Part shown: piece by piece, positions 55,933-64,000 of the stretch
Layout: every line of letters starts with the position of its first letter
Numbering within the stretch: the first letter of the stretch is position 1
Assembly: GCA_963719135.1 (NCBI GenBank)
Contig: CAVRAZ010000008.1
Location: 46,603 to 110,602, forward strand
Length of the DNA stretch: 64,000 bases
Reading direction: 5' to 3'
Origin: CAVRAZ01 sp963719135
Lineage (GTDB): Bacteria; Pseudomonadota; Gammaproteobacteria; DSM-19610
The notes under the pieces: generated by a model
The model's database searches: none
What the model saw: the letters and a program-made list of their open reading frames with translations, nothing else
Told to the model about the DNA's origin: nothing
Made by a program: the position numbers and the translations under genes

Positions 55933-56382
55933 CTACTGCGCCTCGTGGGCTTGCGTTTCCAGATTCGCCACCGTTTCGAGCATCTCGGAGCGCAGCTTGC
56001 GCTTGATCAGCCAGGGTCCGATCACCGGCGGAATCCAAAAATCCGGCTCGACTTCGGAGACGATCAGAACACGCGTGGGGGCGCCTTCGGCCAGGATGTG
56101 GAAGTGCGCCCATCCCTGCTTGAAATCGCTCAGCTCGGGAATCACGCGCACATCGATCCAACCGTCGCCGGCTTCGTGCACCGATTGCACCTGCTTGACG
56201 GTGCGGCAGAAGAACCAGACGCAGGCACGGGTGACGATACGCACCTGGTATTGGCCGGGGCCGGTATTGGCGAGGACCCGGCTTGACTTGATGGCGCCGT
56301 TCAGCCGAGCGAGGTGTGCATAGTCGGTCAGGCGCGCGCGCACCCGCGCGGCGGGCGCCTGCACCAGTGCATCGACCTCCAT
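55933..56382 (-). CDS. SRPBCC/START-like protein
   Basis: 149 residues from ATG 56382. The frame continues upstream to about 56490, encoding a signal-peptide-like stretch (VLPGCALAIALAVAGAGAGE) but with no ATG or GTG, so the true start may be non-standard or lost. APAARVRARLTDYAHLARLN, QVRIVTRACVWFFCRTVKQV and LIVSEVEPDFWIPPVIGPWL match the polyketide-cyclase/coenzyme-Q-binding-like SRPBCC fold that binds lipids. It is 19 bases upstream of the dehydrogenase. Role unknown; probably periplasmic if the longer form is made. Confidence 0.7.
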   Translation of the reverse strand: MEVDALVQAPAARVRARLTDYAHLARLNGAIKSSRVLANTGPGQYQVRIVTRACVWFFCRTVKQVQSVHEAGDGWIDVRVIPELSDFKQGWAHFHILAEGAPTRVLIVSEVEPDFWIPPVIGPWLIKRKLRSEMLETVANLETQAHEAQ

Positions 56383-56491
56383 CCGGTAAACGTCACCCTG
56401 CCGCTCGACCGAGACCTGGCGGATTTCGCCGGCGCCGGCGCCGGCAACAGCAAGCGCAATCGCCAGCGCGCAACCGGGCAGGACACTGCTG

Positions 56492-57205
56492 CTAATTGAA
56501 AAGACCCTTCAACTTGCCGTCAAGTCTCTTGTCGAGCTGCTTCTGCAGTTTTTCCTGCGCCTTTTCTTTCAGCTCTCCCTTCTTTTCCTCGACCGCCTGT
56601 TTGACCTTATCGCCGGCGACCTGCTTCAGGGCCACGTCCAGCCGGGGTTTGTAGCGCGGCGAACTGAAAGTGCCGTTGACCTCGATGGGAATGGGAATAC
56701 CCGCGAGTTCTGATATTTCCTTGCCGCCCTGGCCTTCCAGACTGCCGACGATCGTGGTGGTCAACAGATAGTTGATGGACTCCCGACCCAGATCGACCAT
56801 GCCCTTGCCTTGAACGCGCAGCAGCGGGCTCTTGGCGTCCAGGTCGTCGTTCCGGATGATGCCGTTGTTGACATTGGCGGTTGCGCTCATCGTCGAAAAA
56901 TCGGTCTGCTCGACCTGGGTCTTTTCGGTATAGGGCTTGCCCTTGAGGACCGCCTGCGCCTCGCGTACGACGCGGATCAGGTTCACGCCCTTCACGGCGC
57001 CGTCGGTAAAAGCCAGTGCCAGATTTCCGCTCAGCGTTTTCTTGATCGCATCCGGCGTCGCGCCGGTGCCGGTGAACTTGGCCGCGGCATTCAGCGTTCC
57101 GGTCACGCGATCCTTGCCGGTCATGTCCGCGAGCAAAGCGCCGATGTTGACGTCGCTCAGACTTTCGTCCATGGACACGCGCAGTAGTGAGTGCGGAAAG
57201 AGGCA
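56492..57205 (-). pseudogene. asmA: AsmA-family protein, N-terminal two thirds missing
   Basis: About 235 residues of C-terminus remain: LSDVNIGALLADMTGKDRVT, NLALAFTDGAVKGVNLIRVV, LTTTIVGSLEGQGGKEISEL, AGIPIPIEVNGTFSSPRYKP and a Lys-rich coiled tail. These are the AsmA/TamB-like C-terminal repeats; intact AsmA has about 600–700 residues with an N-terminal membrane anchor. At about 57205 the similarity ends abruptly and the frame runs into unrelated sequence as far as 57358. Without the anchor it would not be exported, so it is most likely a relic. Its place next to mutY marks the old chromosomal order. Confidence 0.8.
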
Positions 57206-57354
57206 TGATTTGGGGGTAATGGCAGGACGTAGGTTCCTTCGTTCCCCTTGGATGGTCCGTTGACGAGTGATGAAAAGGGCATTTATTTTTCCTATACTCG
57301 CAGGGGATAGGTTGTACCACGCAGCGCTACCGTAATGGCTAAGAGAGTCCCGCT
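57206..57354. other. Junction region upstream of truncated asmA
   Basis: No family match. The frame reading into asmA from 57358 is not AsmA-like before residue ~50, so this is foreign or scrambled sequence at a breakpoint. Confidence 0.4.
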
Positions 57355-57807
57355 TCATATCGGCGCCATGCCTTTGTCCGTGAGTTCTTTGATCGCCGTC
57401 GCGTTCTTCGACAGGTGCGTGAGGCCCATGCCGCGCAACACATTCGGCGCCTTCGTGAATTGAACATTGGTATAGCCGACAATCTCAACGTGGTTGCCCC
57501 AAGGGTCGAGAAAGTCGAGAAACGGGCCAGGCAGGGTCTTGATGCCCGCATCAGCCAACGCTTTACGCGCGGCTTCCTCGTCATCGACGACCAAGCCGAA
57601 GTGGCGGCCATCGTCCGCGGGCTGCGTGCGGCCTTTCTGGAGCGCAAGAAACTGGTCTCCAAGATCGATGAAGGCCATCGAGTCGTTTTTGCTGCGAAGG
57701 TGAAATTCAAACAAGCGCCCGTAGAACGCCAGAGCTGCGTCGATGTCACCGACCTCGATAGCAACGTGATTGAAACCGACAGCGCGCGCTTTTGTTGCTG
57801 CAGCCAT
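57355..57807 (-). CDS. VOC-family (glyoxalase-like) protein
   Basis: 150 residues. ATG 57807 has GGAGG five bases upstream, which decides it over ATG 57819. GFNHVAIEVGDIDAALAFYG (first metal His), FGLVVDDEEAARKALADAGI and FLDPWGNHVEIVGYTNVQF (second His and Glu) define one vicinal-oxygen-chelate domain. Members include glyoxalases, dioxygenases and resistance proteins; substrate not predictable. It is the first gene of the accessory redox block and starts at the asmA breakpoint. Confidence 0.87.
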   Translation of the reverse strand: MAAATKARAVGFNHVAIEVGDIDAALAFYGRLFEFHLRSKNDSMAFIDLGDQFLALQKGRTQPADDGRHFGLVVDDEEAARKALADAGIKTLPGPFLDFLDPWGNHVEIVGYTNVQFTKAPNVLRGMGLTHLSKNATAIKELTDKGMAPI

Positions 57808-57899
57808 AGCGTCCTCCATTTCCTGAGATAGTCATGATGCGATTCCAACCCGGGCGCGAGCGATGGACAGTCGAAAACGCTCATGCGTGGAGCAAAGGG

Positions 57900-58010
57900 C
57901 TATTTCCTCTTGTCCTTCGCCCGCCCGCGCTTCGCAGGTTGATTGCCGTTAAGCATGAACCCGATCCCGCCAAACATCTTCACTTCGCGAATCGCGCCTG
58001 CACCTGAGAG
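57900..58010 (-). pseudogene. TfoX/Sxy-family remnant with internal deletion
   Basis: The minus strand reads IREVKMFGGIGFMLNGN and then directly PAKRGRAKDKRK, stop at 57900. The first part is the start of TfoX N-terminal-domain proteins (REVKMFGGIGFMLNGNM); the second resembles their basic C-terminal tail. About 70 residues between are missing and the upstream start is scrambled. Confidence 0.55.
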
Positions 58011-58140
58011 GGCTGCGCACGCTCGCGGCCAGTTCTTGGTCGTTCACTTCAGCAACCCGTATGGTCAAAAAATTCAAACCGCTTGAAAAGGCCTGCCTGC
58101 CGACCCCGGCCCGGCAAGAGATCCGTTCGGGTGCAAGTCT

Positions 58141-59001
58141 TCAGGTCGAAGGAGATTTCAGCACCTCAGCAAGCACGTCGCGAAGAGGCTTGGGCGGCCG
58201 GCCGCCAGGACGCTCAACGTCGCCGGTCACAATATCGAACGCACCCGCCGCGAAGCTCGCCTGGATGCTGACGACGATGTTGACGGCCCCCGCCGGCAGA
58301 CCTGCTTGTGTCAGTCCAGCGCGCAATTGCTCTTCCGAGATAACACGAAATGCGAGCGGCCGGCCAGTGAGATCAGCGATGAGGCTCGCGCGTTCCGCAC
58401 CCGAAAGGCGCTCGGGGCCTGTAGCGTTGTAGATCGCGCCAGCTGACCGTCGCCGATCAGGATTCCTGCTGCGGCGGCCACCACGTCATCGCGCGCAACG
58501 AAAGCGGCCCGGTTCTCGGCCAGCCCGGTCAGCGCGCCCTGGCGCAGTGCCGCCTGCGCCAGCTGTACGAAAGCTTCAGCATAGAAGTTCATGCGCAGGA
58601 TGGTCCAGGCTGGCGCCGTAGCGATAAGATGCTGCTCACCCCGCCAGTAGGAGGCGCCACGCGCCGGCTCCTCCTCCTGCCGCGTGCCTACGCCCGACAT
58701 GAAGACAATATGCTTGACGCCCGCCTTCACGGCAGAGTCGATGGCAGCGACGTTCTGCGCACCGCGCTTTCCGGGTTCTGGATCGATGGTCGTGATTACA
58801 AGAAGACGATCGAGACCTGCATAAGCCGGCGCAAGGCTTGCGGGCAGGTTGTAGTCTCCGAAGCGTCCCTGAGCCGGTCCAGAGACAGTTTCGGGCGTGC
58901 GCGTGATAGGCCACTACTTGGTGCCCGCCGGCACGCTGTAGCAGCTCCGAAACGACGGCTCTGCCCAAATGTCCGCTGGCGCCACTCACTCCGATTTTCA
59001 T
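58141..59001 (-). pseudogene. NmrA-like NAD(P)-binding oxidoreductase, several frameshifts
   Basis: ATG 59001 follows GGAGG. Pieces in order: MKIGVSGASGHLGRAVVSEL (Rossmann loop), VKAGVKHIVFMSGVGTRQEE, WTILRMNFYAEAFVQLAQAA, FVARDDVVAAAAGILIGDGQ and, in another frame, LRAGLTQAGLPAGAVNIVVS to the stop at 58141. Frames change between 58880 and 58780, at about 58440, and at about 58330. Together about 286 residues, normal for atypical SDR/NmrA proteins related to QOR2. Motifs survive, so errors in assembly cannot be excluded. Confidence 0.75.
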
Positions 59002-59135
59002 GTCAACCTCCAATAAAAGTTCTCTAACGAACAATGAGTATTCAGTTTCCGGCGACCTTCGCCGTGATCTTAATTACGGGCTTTACGGGCTCGCGTGCGC
59101 CTGCTGCCTCTCGGTAAGGAAAGCACCTATGGCAT

Positions 59136-60587
59136 CTAGCGCCTGTGCGTGCGCGTGCGCACAAAAATCCCGGCCAGCGCGGAGGCCATTACCGCCGCCA
59201 TGGCCCCCAGCAGGAAAGCCAGGTGGTAGCCGCTATTGAGCGCAGTAACGGCATCGGCACCCCCACCCGTCAGGCCATCGGTACGCGCTGCCGCCAGGCT
59301 CGCCAGGATGGCCAAGCCCATGCCGCCGCCCATCATGAACGACGTGTTGACCACACCCGAGGCCAGACCCGCCTCATCCGGCGCTACATCGCTCATCGCG
59401 GCCAGCAACACCGGGTTGAAGGTCACCCCCGCCCCCAGGCCCATGAGCACCATGCCCGGTAGCACGTCCAGCACGAAGCTGCCTCCGGCCGACGCACGCG
59501 CAAACAGCGCCAGCCCGACTGCTGCCACCAGCAAACCCAGCGACAGCGGCGCGCGAATCCCGAAGCGCATCACCAGCTTGGCCGACAGCCCCAGCGAGAA
59601 CACCGCCATGATGATGTTGGCCGGCAGGAACGCCAGCCCTACCTGCATCGCGCTGTAGCTCAGCAAGCGCTGCATGTAAAGCGCCGAGATGAAGAACCAC
59701 GCGAACAGCGCAGCCGCCCACAGTACGCCCACCACGTTGGCCGTGGCCACGTTGCGCAGCGCAAACATGTGCAGCGGCATGAGCGGGTGCGACACACGCG
59801 ATTCGATGACGAGGAACGCGATCATGAGCGCGATGCCAATACCCAGTTGGGCAAACGTTTGCGCAGACATCCAACCGGCTTCGTTGCCGTGCACGATGGC
59901 GTACACCGCCAGCATCAGCGATGCGGTAACGGTGATGGCGCCCGCCACATCCAGCTTGGCGCAATCTGCCAGCGGCTTCCCCACCGGCAGCAGCATCACA
60001 CACCCTGCATAAACCACCACGCCGATCGGCAGGTTGACCAGGAAGATCCAGTGCCAGCTCAATGCGCCGGTCAGTAGCCCGCCCAGCAGCACGCCGATGC
60101 TGCCGCCGCCCGCTCCCACGAACCCGTAGATGCCCATTGCCTTCGCGCGGTCCGCCGGCGAGGTGAACAGGTTCATGATGAGTGACAGCGACACAGCCGA
60201 CACCACTGCACCGCCCAGCCCCTGAACGGCGCGCGCCGTGATCAGCAGCCCTTGCGAATTCGCCAGCCCGCAGGCCGCCGAAGCCAGCGTAAATAACGTG
60301 ATACCCAGCAGGAACAACCGCCGATGGCCAAACAGGTCGCCCAGTCGCCCGCTCAGCAGCAAGAAGCCACCAAAGGTCAGCATGTAGGCGTTGACCACCC
60401 ACACGAGCGAGGTTTCAGCAAAGCCCAAGTCCGCCCGGATGGACGGCGGTGCGACGTTCACGATAGTCGTGTCCAGCACGATCATCAGCACGCCCAGGCA
60501 GAGTACGATGAGGGCAAGCCAGCGTTTGCGTTCGTCGATATCGGAGCGAGTCCCCTCGCGAATATCTCTGTTGGATATGGGGCTCAT
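59136..60587 (-). CDS. MFS efflux transporter, DHA2 (EmrB/QacA) family
   Basis: 483 residues with about 14 membrane helices. MIVLDTTIVNVAPPSIRADL is the DHA2 motif at helix 1. GRLGDLFGHRRLFLLGITLF is MFS motif A, ARAVQGLGGAVVSAVSLSLI the helix-4 region with its Arg, and GFVGAGGGSIGVLLGGLLTG motif C of antiporters. It pumps drugs or toxic organics out with proton exchange. It lies between two oxidoreductase genes in the same direction; the LysR gene at 62297 may control the block. Confidence 0.92.
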   Translation of the reverse strand: MSPISNRDIREGTRSDIDERKRWLALIVLCLGVLMIVLDTTIVNVAPPSIRADLGFAETSLVWVVNAYMLTFGGFLLLSGRLGDLFGHRRLFLLGITLFTLASAACGLANSQGLLITARAVQGLGGAVVSAVSLSLIMNLFTSPADRAKAMGIYGFVGAGGGSIGVLLGGLLTGALSWHWIFLVNLPIGVVVYAGCVMLLPVGKPLADCAKLDVAGAITVTASLMLAVYAIVHGNEAGWMSAQTFAQLGIGIALMIAFLVIESRVSHPLMPLHMFALRNVATANVVGVLWAAALFAWFFISALYMQRLLSYSAMQVGLAFLPANIIMAVFSLGLSAKLVMRFGIRAPLSLGLLVAAVGLALFARASAGGSFVLDVLPGMVLMGLGAGVTFNPVLLAAMSDVAPDEAGLASGVVNTSFMMGGGMGLAILASLAAARTDGLTGGGADAVTALNSGYHLAFLLGAMAAVMASALAGIFVRTRTHRR

Positions 60588-60603
60588 CCTTGACTTGGTG
60601 TTG

Positions 60604-61185
60604 CTAGGCCTGGCGGGCCGTCTTCAGCGCTGCTGTCCACCACAGCAAGTCGTCGACCATGGTCTGGGCCTGAGTCGCAAGCTCGGCGAGCCCCTTGTCC
60701 ACGTCGCCGCCTTGAAAATGCGCCCAAAGAGTCGCAGCGGGAATGTGGACGGACGATCGAACCGGCGCGACCTGAACCTCGATCATGGTTTCCCGGAGTT
60801 GCTGGACGCTTCGCGCGCCCATAGCGCTGCCGTAGCTCACAAAGGCAGCGGCTTTGCGGTTCCACTCTGGATAAACCCAGTCGATGGCGTTCTTGAGCAC
60901 CGCAGAGGTACCGTAGTTGTATTCGGGCGTGACGAATATAAATCCGTCCGATTCGGCGATTGCAGCCGTCCACTTCTTAACTACTTCATTACCGTACGGC
61001 TGCCGACCCGGCATCGCGGGCGGAACGGGCTGATCAAAGAACGGCATCGGGAAGTCGCGCAAATCGAGCAGCCTAGCTTCGATGTCGTCGCGCTTCTTAA
61101 GGTGCTGAAGAATCCACTGTGCCGGCTTCTCGGAAAATCTGCCTTGCCGCGTACTGCCGACGATTACAGAAATGATGGTGGTCAT
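60604..61185 (-). CDS. NADPH-dependent FMN reductase
   Basis: 193 residues. ATG 61185 follows AAAGGAAAG. VIVGSTRQGRFSEKPAQWIL is the FMN phosphate loop. FVTPEYNYGTSAVLKNAIDW (P-E-Y-N) and AAAFVSYGSAMGARSVQQLR bind the flavin ring. It belongs to the flavodoxin-like quinone/azo/chromate reductase family. Seventeen bases separate it from the MFS pump, so they are probably co-transcribed; reduction plus efflux suggests a detoxification unit. Confidence 0.92.
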   Translation of the reverse strand: MTTIISVIVGSTRQGRFSEKPAQWILQHLKKRDDIEARLLDLRDFPMPFFDQPVPPAMPGRQPYGNEVVKKWTAAIAESDGFIFVTPEYNYGTSAVLKNAIDWVYPEWNRKAAAFVSYGSAMGARSVQQLRETMIEVQVAPVRSSVHIPAATLWAHFQGGDVDKGLAELATQAQTMVDDLLWWTAALKTARQA

Positions 61186-61298
61186 GTGTCTTTCCTTTAT
61201 CAGTTGGTGATCAGAGTTTTCTCAAATAGGCGATTGTTCCGCTGAGTGCCAGCAGCGCGACCGCAGGGAGGGGGGGTGGAGGTGGTTCAATGGCGAGA

Positions 61299-62195
61299 TC
61301 AGGCGCTTGCGTGGACCGGGAAATTCACTTGAGCCCAAGTCGAGAACTTGGTCGGTTGCCGGCCCCCTATTTTGTTGGCGAGTGCAATTCGGTCGCGCAT
61401 ATCCGAACCCAGATAGGTATGAGCCTGGAACCAGGCGAACATCGCTGCCATCTCGGCGGCCCCAGGGAAAACGGTGGCGAATACTTCCGTTGGGACTTGT
61501 TTGAATGAAAACTCATGTCCCTGCCGATTCAGCGTGTCGACGATTTCCTTGAAGCTCATGAAGTCACCGACGAGGGGCAGGTATTCGCCATTGCCCGCCT
61601 CGTCCGGATGTGCGAATGCGCCGGCAACAATGGGACCGAGTTCGCGGATGTCGCCCATGTGAATGCCGCGCACTGTGGGATCGATAGGAAGCGCCCAGCC
61701 CAAGGTTCCGTCTTCCTGCTTTTGCGGAGCCCAGGCCACAAGGTTCTGGTAGAAGAAAGGCGCGATGACAAAGGTATGATGCGCAAACCCGGCGTCCTTC
61801 ACGATCCGATCGACTTTCGCCTTGCCGCTGAAGTGGGGAACGTGGAGCTTGCCGCCGCTGATCGCTTCCACATCGGGCAGCGTCGACCAGACAAAGTGTT
61901 TGACCCCGGCTGCTTTGGCCGCCTGTACCGCGGCGGTTGCCTGCTTAAGCTCGTCGGCACCCTGTTCCGCAAAATTGGTGACCATGAAAACGCCATGGGC
62001 CCCTTCGAATGCGGCCTTGAGGGTATCCGCACGGTCGAGATCCGCTTCGACAACCTCGTCGGCCAGTCCGCGGTGATTGGCTGGGTGGCGAGTCAGAGCG
62101 CGCACCTTGAATTGTGCCTGGGCTTGCAGCGCTCGCACTACTCCGCCTCCCTGCTGCCCCGTTGCGCCGATCACGGCGATCAATTTTTGATTCAT
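61299..62195 (-). CDS. NmrA-family NAD(P)-binding protein
   Basis: 298 residues. AGGAG lies seven bases before ATG 62195. KLIAVIGATGQQGGGVVRAL is the Rossmann loop. VRALTRHPANHRGLADEVVE and HGVFMVTNFAEQGADELKQA follow, as does VKHFVWSTLPDVEAISGGKL. It has the Gly motif of NAD(P)-binding NmrA regulators that lack the catalytic Tyr-Lys pair. It may sense redox state or act as a reductase. It is divergent from the LysR gene with about 100 bases between. Confidence 0.9.
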   Translation of the reverse strand: MNQKLIAVIGATGQQGGGVVRALQAQAQFKVRALTRHPANHRGLADEVVEADLDRADTLKAAFEGAHGVFMVTNFAEQGADELKQATAAVQAAKAAGVKHFVWSTLPDVEAISGGKLHVPHFSGKAKVDRIVKDAGFAHHTFVIAPFFYQNLVAWAPQKQEDGTLGWALPIDPTVRGIHMGDIRELGPIVAGAFAHPDEAGNGEYLPLVGDFMSFKEIVDTLNRQGHEFSFKQVPTEVFATVFPGAAEMAAMFAWFQAHTYLGSDMRDRIALANKIGGRQPTKFSTWAQVNFPVHASA

Positions 62196-62296
62196 TTTGC
62201 AGCTCCTTCTGTGTGTGACAGAGAGAGATTAAGGACTGGCGTTACATCTGTGAAGCCTATATATGTCTATACTTACTATCACTTACGGAGATGGAT
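62196..62296. promoter_or_regulatory. Divergent promoter region, nmrA-like / lysR
   Basis: The 100-base gap between divergent starts holds an AT-rich dyad (TATATATGTCTATA near 62260) and an imperfect TTACA-N3-GTGAA repeat at 62242. LysR-type regulators usually bind a T-N11-A site in such gaps. Exact boxes cannot be fixed by eye. Confidence 0.35.
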
Positions 62297-63184
62297 ATGC
62301 TCGACGCAGTCACGTTGGACCAGTTCCGAACCTTCATCGCTGCCGTAGACGAAGGAAGCTTCTCGGCTGCGGGGCGCAAATTGCGGCGCGCACAATCCAT
62401 GGTCAGCCAGACGCTCGCCAATCTGGAAGCGCAGCTTGGTGTAAAGCTCTTCGATCGCTCTGCCCGCTACCCGCGGCTCACCGAGGCAGGGCGGAGTCTT
62501 CTTGCTGATGCCCGCACGGTGGCGGACAACGTCGATGAATTTAAAGCTAGGGCCCGCGCCACGCGCGAGGGCCTCGAGCCCGAGCTCTCCGTTGCAATGG
62601 ACGTGATGTACCCGATGGAGGCGTTCACCCGGGCAGCAGTACACAGCCGCACGACTTATCCACACACGCCGCTGCGGCTCTACGTCGAGGCCCTCGGCGG
62701 GGTCATCAAACCGGTCCTCGATCGCCAATGCAGCATCGGCGTTATCGGCTCGCTGCCCCTCGTGCCGGACGAACTTCAATCCGAACCTCTTCTGAACATA
62801 CCGCTCGTGACGGTCGTCAGTCCCTCGCATCCGCTGGCAAAGAGCCGCGGGGCGGCCTCGGCATCGGCGATTGGCAAGCACATACAACTGGTCCTCACGG
62901 ACCGCACCGCGCTCAGTGATGGCCGTGATTTCGGCGTGCTGTCGCGACTAACCTGGCGCCTTGCGGACCTGGGAGCAAAGCACGCATTCCTCAAGGCCGG
63001 CCTAGGATGGGGGCACATGCCCTTGCACATGGTGAAGGCGGATCTTGACAGTGGAGCGTTGGTCAAAATAGGCGTCGAAGGTATTCCGCGCGCCGTGTCC
63101 ATGCCGATGCACGTGGTCTTTCGGAAGGACGCGCCGCCGGGGCCGGCCGGGCGTGCCTTCATTGCGCAACTCAAGCTGAAGTAA
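62297..63184 (+). CDS. LysR-family transcriptional regulator
   Basis: 295 residues. ATG 62297 is chosen over 62291 because GGAG then has proper spacing. LDQFRTFIAAVDEGSFSAAG and QTLANLEAQLGVKLFDRSAR are the winged helix-turn-helix. The co-inducer domain follows (LSVAMDVMYPMEAFTRAAVH; LVTVVSPSHPLAKSRGAASA; LTWRLADLGAKHAFLKAGLG). It probably controls the divergent nmrA-like gene and perhaps the reductase and pump. Confidence 0.93.
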   Translation: MLDAVTLDQFRTFIAAVDEGSFSAAGRKLRRAQSMVSQTLANLEAQLGVKLFDRSARYPRLTEAGRSLLADARTVADNVDEFKARARATREGLEPELSVAMDVMYPMEAFTRAAVHSRTTYPHTPLRLYVEALGGVIKPVLDRQCSIGVIGSLPLVPDELQSEPLLNIPLVTVVSPSHPLAKSRGAASASAIGKHIQLVLTDRTALSDGRDFGVLSRLTWRLADLGAKHAFLKAGLGWGHMPLHMVKADLDSGALVKIGVEGIPRAVSMPMHVVFRKDAPPGPAGRAFIAQLKLK

Positions 63185-63440
63185 GCAAGTTGCCCCGACA
63201 ACGAGCGCCAGCCGTCGGCGATAACGATCGCTAGCCTCGGACGCTCCCGCGGCGAAGCGGACACGGGCGTGTGACCGAGAAGGGTCGGGTGCGCCAGTTC
63301 GCGGTGCGCTGACCCTACTTCCGCCTCCGGCCAATACCTGCCGTAAATTACTTGAGGCCGAACGTCCGCTTTTCTAATTGGACAAATTCTTTCTAAAGGG
63401 AATCGTACTGTTGTGCTGGCCAGGCCTTAGGAATTGAGCA
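63185..63440. other. Intergenic, no gene recognised
   Basis: No coding frame or RNA structure recognised. It replaces the missing 3' end of the tRNA that follows. Confidence 0.4.
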
Positions 63441-63494
63441 GAACCCACGTCAGTAGCTTGGGAAGCTACAGTTCTACCATTGAACTACACCCGC
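63441..63494 (-). tRNA. tRNA-Gly(CCC), 3'-truncated and probably dead
   Basis: On the minus strand from 63494: acceptor arm GCGGGTG, D-arm GTTCAATGGTAGAAC, anticodon stem-loop GTAGC-TTCCCAA-GCTAC with anticodon CCC, then GTGGGTTC of the T-arm. This matches the E. coli glyU type closely. After 63441 the T-arm should continue GATTCCC and close the acceptor with CGCTCCA, but the sequence is TGCTCAATTCC and no pairing is possible. The missing part is exactly the segment that tRNA-targeting integrases use. Confidence 0.8.
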
Positions 63495-63901
63495 AATCTC
63501 GCAGATTCCCAATAGTTTTCAACCCATGGGGGTGAACAGGGTGTGTCATGGCGCTCATCCATCGCCGCTAGCAGATGGATGTCTTTCTCGGTGTACTTTG
63601 ACTGAAAGCCGGACACGGTGCGCTGACAGCGCTGGAGTCGGCCGGTCTTGCGGTACTGGGCAACCAGCCGGGTGAGCTGCTGACGGGAGTAACCGCTGAT
63701 CTTCTTCAGGTAGCGAATCACCACCCCTTTTCCTTGACGTGACAGCGTCAGATACCGGAATTTAACCAACTCCCCCTGAATCCAGCGGTAGCAGGCGTCC
63801 TTGTCACTGATGACCGAAAAGGCCACCGCCTGGGTGCCTGACAGGAAATCTACAAGTTGATCAATGCTCGTTAAGTCTTCGAGTTTCATGATGGTTTTCA
63901 T
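63485..63901 (-). pseudogene. Transposase N-terminal fragment (integrase-core family)
   Basis: Up to 138 residues. MKLEDLTSIDQLVDFLSGTQ, YRWIQGELVKFRYLTLSRQG, GVVIRYLKKISGYSRQQLTR and KYTEKDIHLLAAMDERHDTP form the DNA-binding N-terminus of a group of rve-type transposases. The catalytic core should follow, but the sequence diverges at about 63520 and runs into the tRNA 5' end. Truncated and inactive. Confidence 0.75.
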
Positions 63902-63930
63902 CCCCCCATCATGAACAGATCTCCTTTCGG

Positions 63931-63983
63931 CTTCAGACTCATTTCATGTTAAAAATACCACCCTCCCTTCAGACTCATTTCAT
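63931..63983. repeat. Iterated 17-bp sequence at the transposase 5' end
   Basis: CTTCAGACTCATTTCAT occurs at 63931–63947 and 63967–63983, 36 bases apart, upstream of the transposase start. Such iterated sites near an element's end often bind the transposase; the sequence up to TTGGACAA at 63991 may be the element terminus. Confidence 0.5.
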
Positions 63984-64000
63984 ATTGGACAAGGCTGCGC

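Noticed and set aside
63370..63395. Second end of the insertion sequence at 63.9 kb (shared ATTGGACAA)
   Set aside because: It lies in the same orientation as the right end instead of inverted, and the match is too short.

Overview
This window looks like a chromosomal accessory region of a proteobacterium, most likely a gammaproteobacterium (a betaproteobacterium is possible). The pointers are the asmA–mutY–yggX neighbourhood at 52.2–57.2 kb, a bolA remnant beside a PpiC-type isomerase at 11.6–12.7 kb, an exosortase B (XrtB) exopolysaccharide locus of the kind known from beta- and gammaproteobacteria, and an E. coli glyU-like tRNA-Gly(CCC). No rRNA, replication gene or CRISPR array is present, so the species cannot be named.

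Layout. 1–8.4 kb is a graveyard of insertion-sequence pieces (IS110, IS3 orfA and orfB, IS630) and gene scraps (glutamate synthase small subunit, the 3' tail of a glycosidase, one copy of a secreted repeat domain). Among them sit a partial alpha/beta hydrolase, a secreted glycoside-hydrolase-like protein, a sulfotransferase and a serine-acetyltransferase-like enzyme. 8.7–26 kb holds four very large paralogous secreted proteins (FG-GAP/VCBS propeller, UnbV domain, C-terminal domain of about 130 residues). Between the first two lie a conserved PpiC isomerase and a sulfatase carrying three copies of the same domain. A second member of the glycosidase family, a lipoprotein, closes this block at 26.6–28 kb.

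28–51 kb is a polysaccharide locus. It contains glycosyltransferases, three more sulfotransferases, a broken polymerase-like membrane protein, a flippase, a glycosidase, and the exosortase-B export set (epsI, xrtB, epsG, epsF, epsE, epsD, epsL) ending at a PEP-CTERM protein. An rfbA–rfbC–rfbD–rfbB operon for dTDP-rhamnose follows. 51–57 kb is conserved chromosome (radical SAM enzyme, yggX, mutY, truncated asmA) into which a UDP-glucuronate 4-epimerase and a nucleotide-sugar dehydrogenase have been placed. 57–64 kb is a redox/efflux accessory cluster (VOC protein, two NmrA-like proteins, MFS pump, FMN reductase, LysR regulator) ending in a 3'-truncated tRNA-Gly(CCC) against a transposase fragment.

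Working together (inference): the cell appears to make an exported, rhamnose- and uronate-capable polysaccharide that is sulfated by up to four sulfotransferases and remodelled by a secreted sulfatase and glycosidases. It also secretes large propeller proteins sharing one unrecognised domain with the sulfatase and the glycosidase; this domain (about 12 copies in six proteins and one relic) is the most promising novel item. A recurring oddity is the number of genes broken only by single small indels, which could be assembly error or recent decay.
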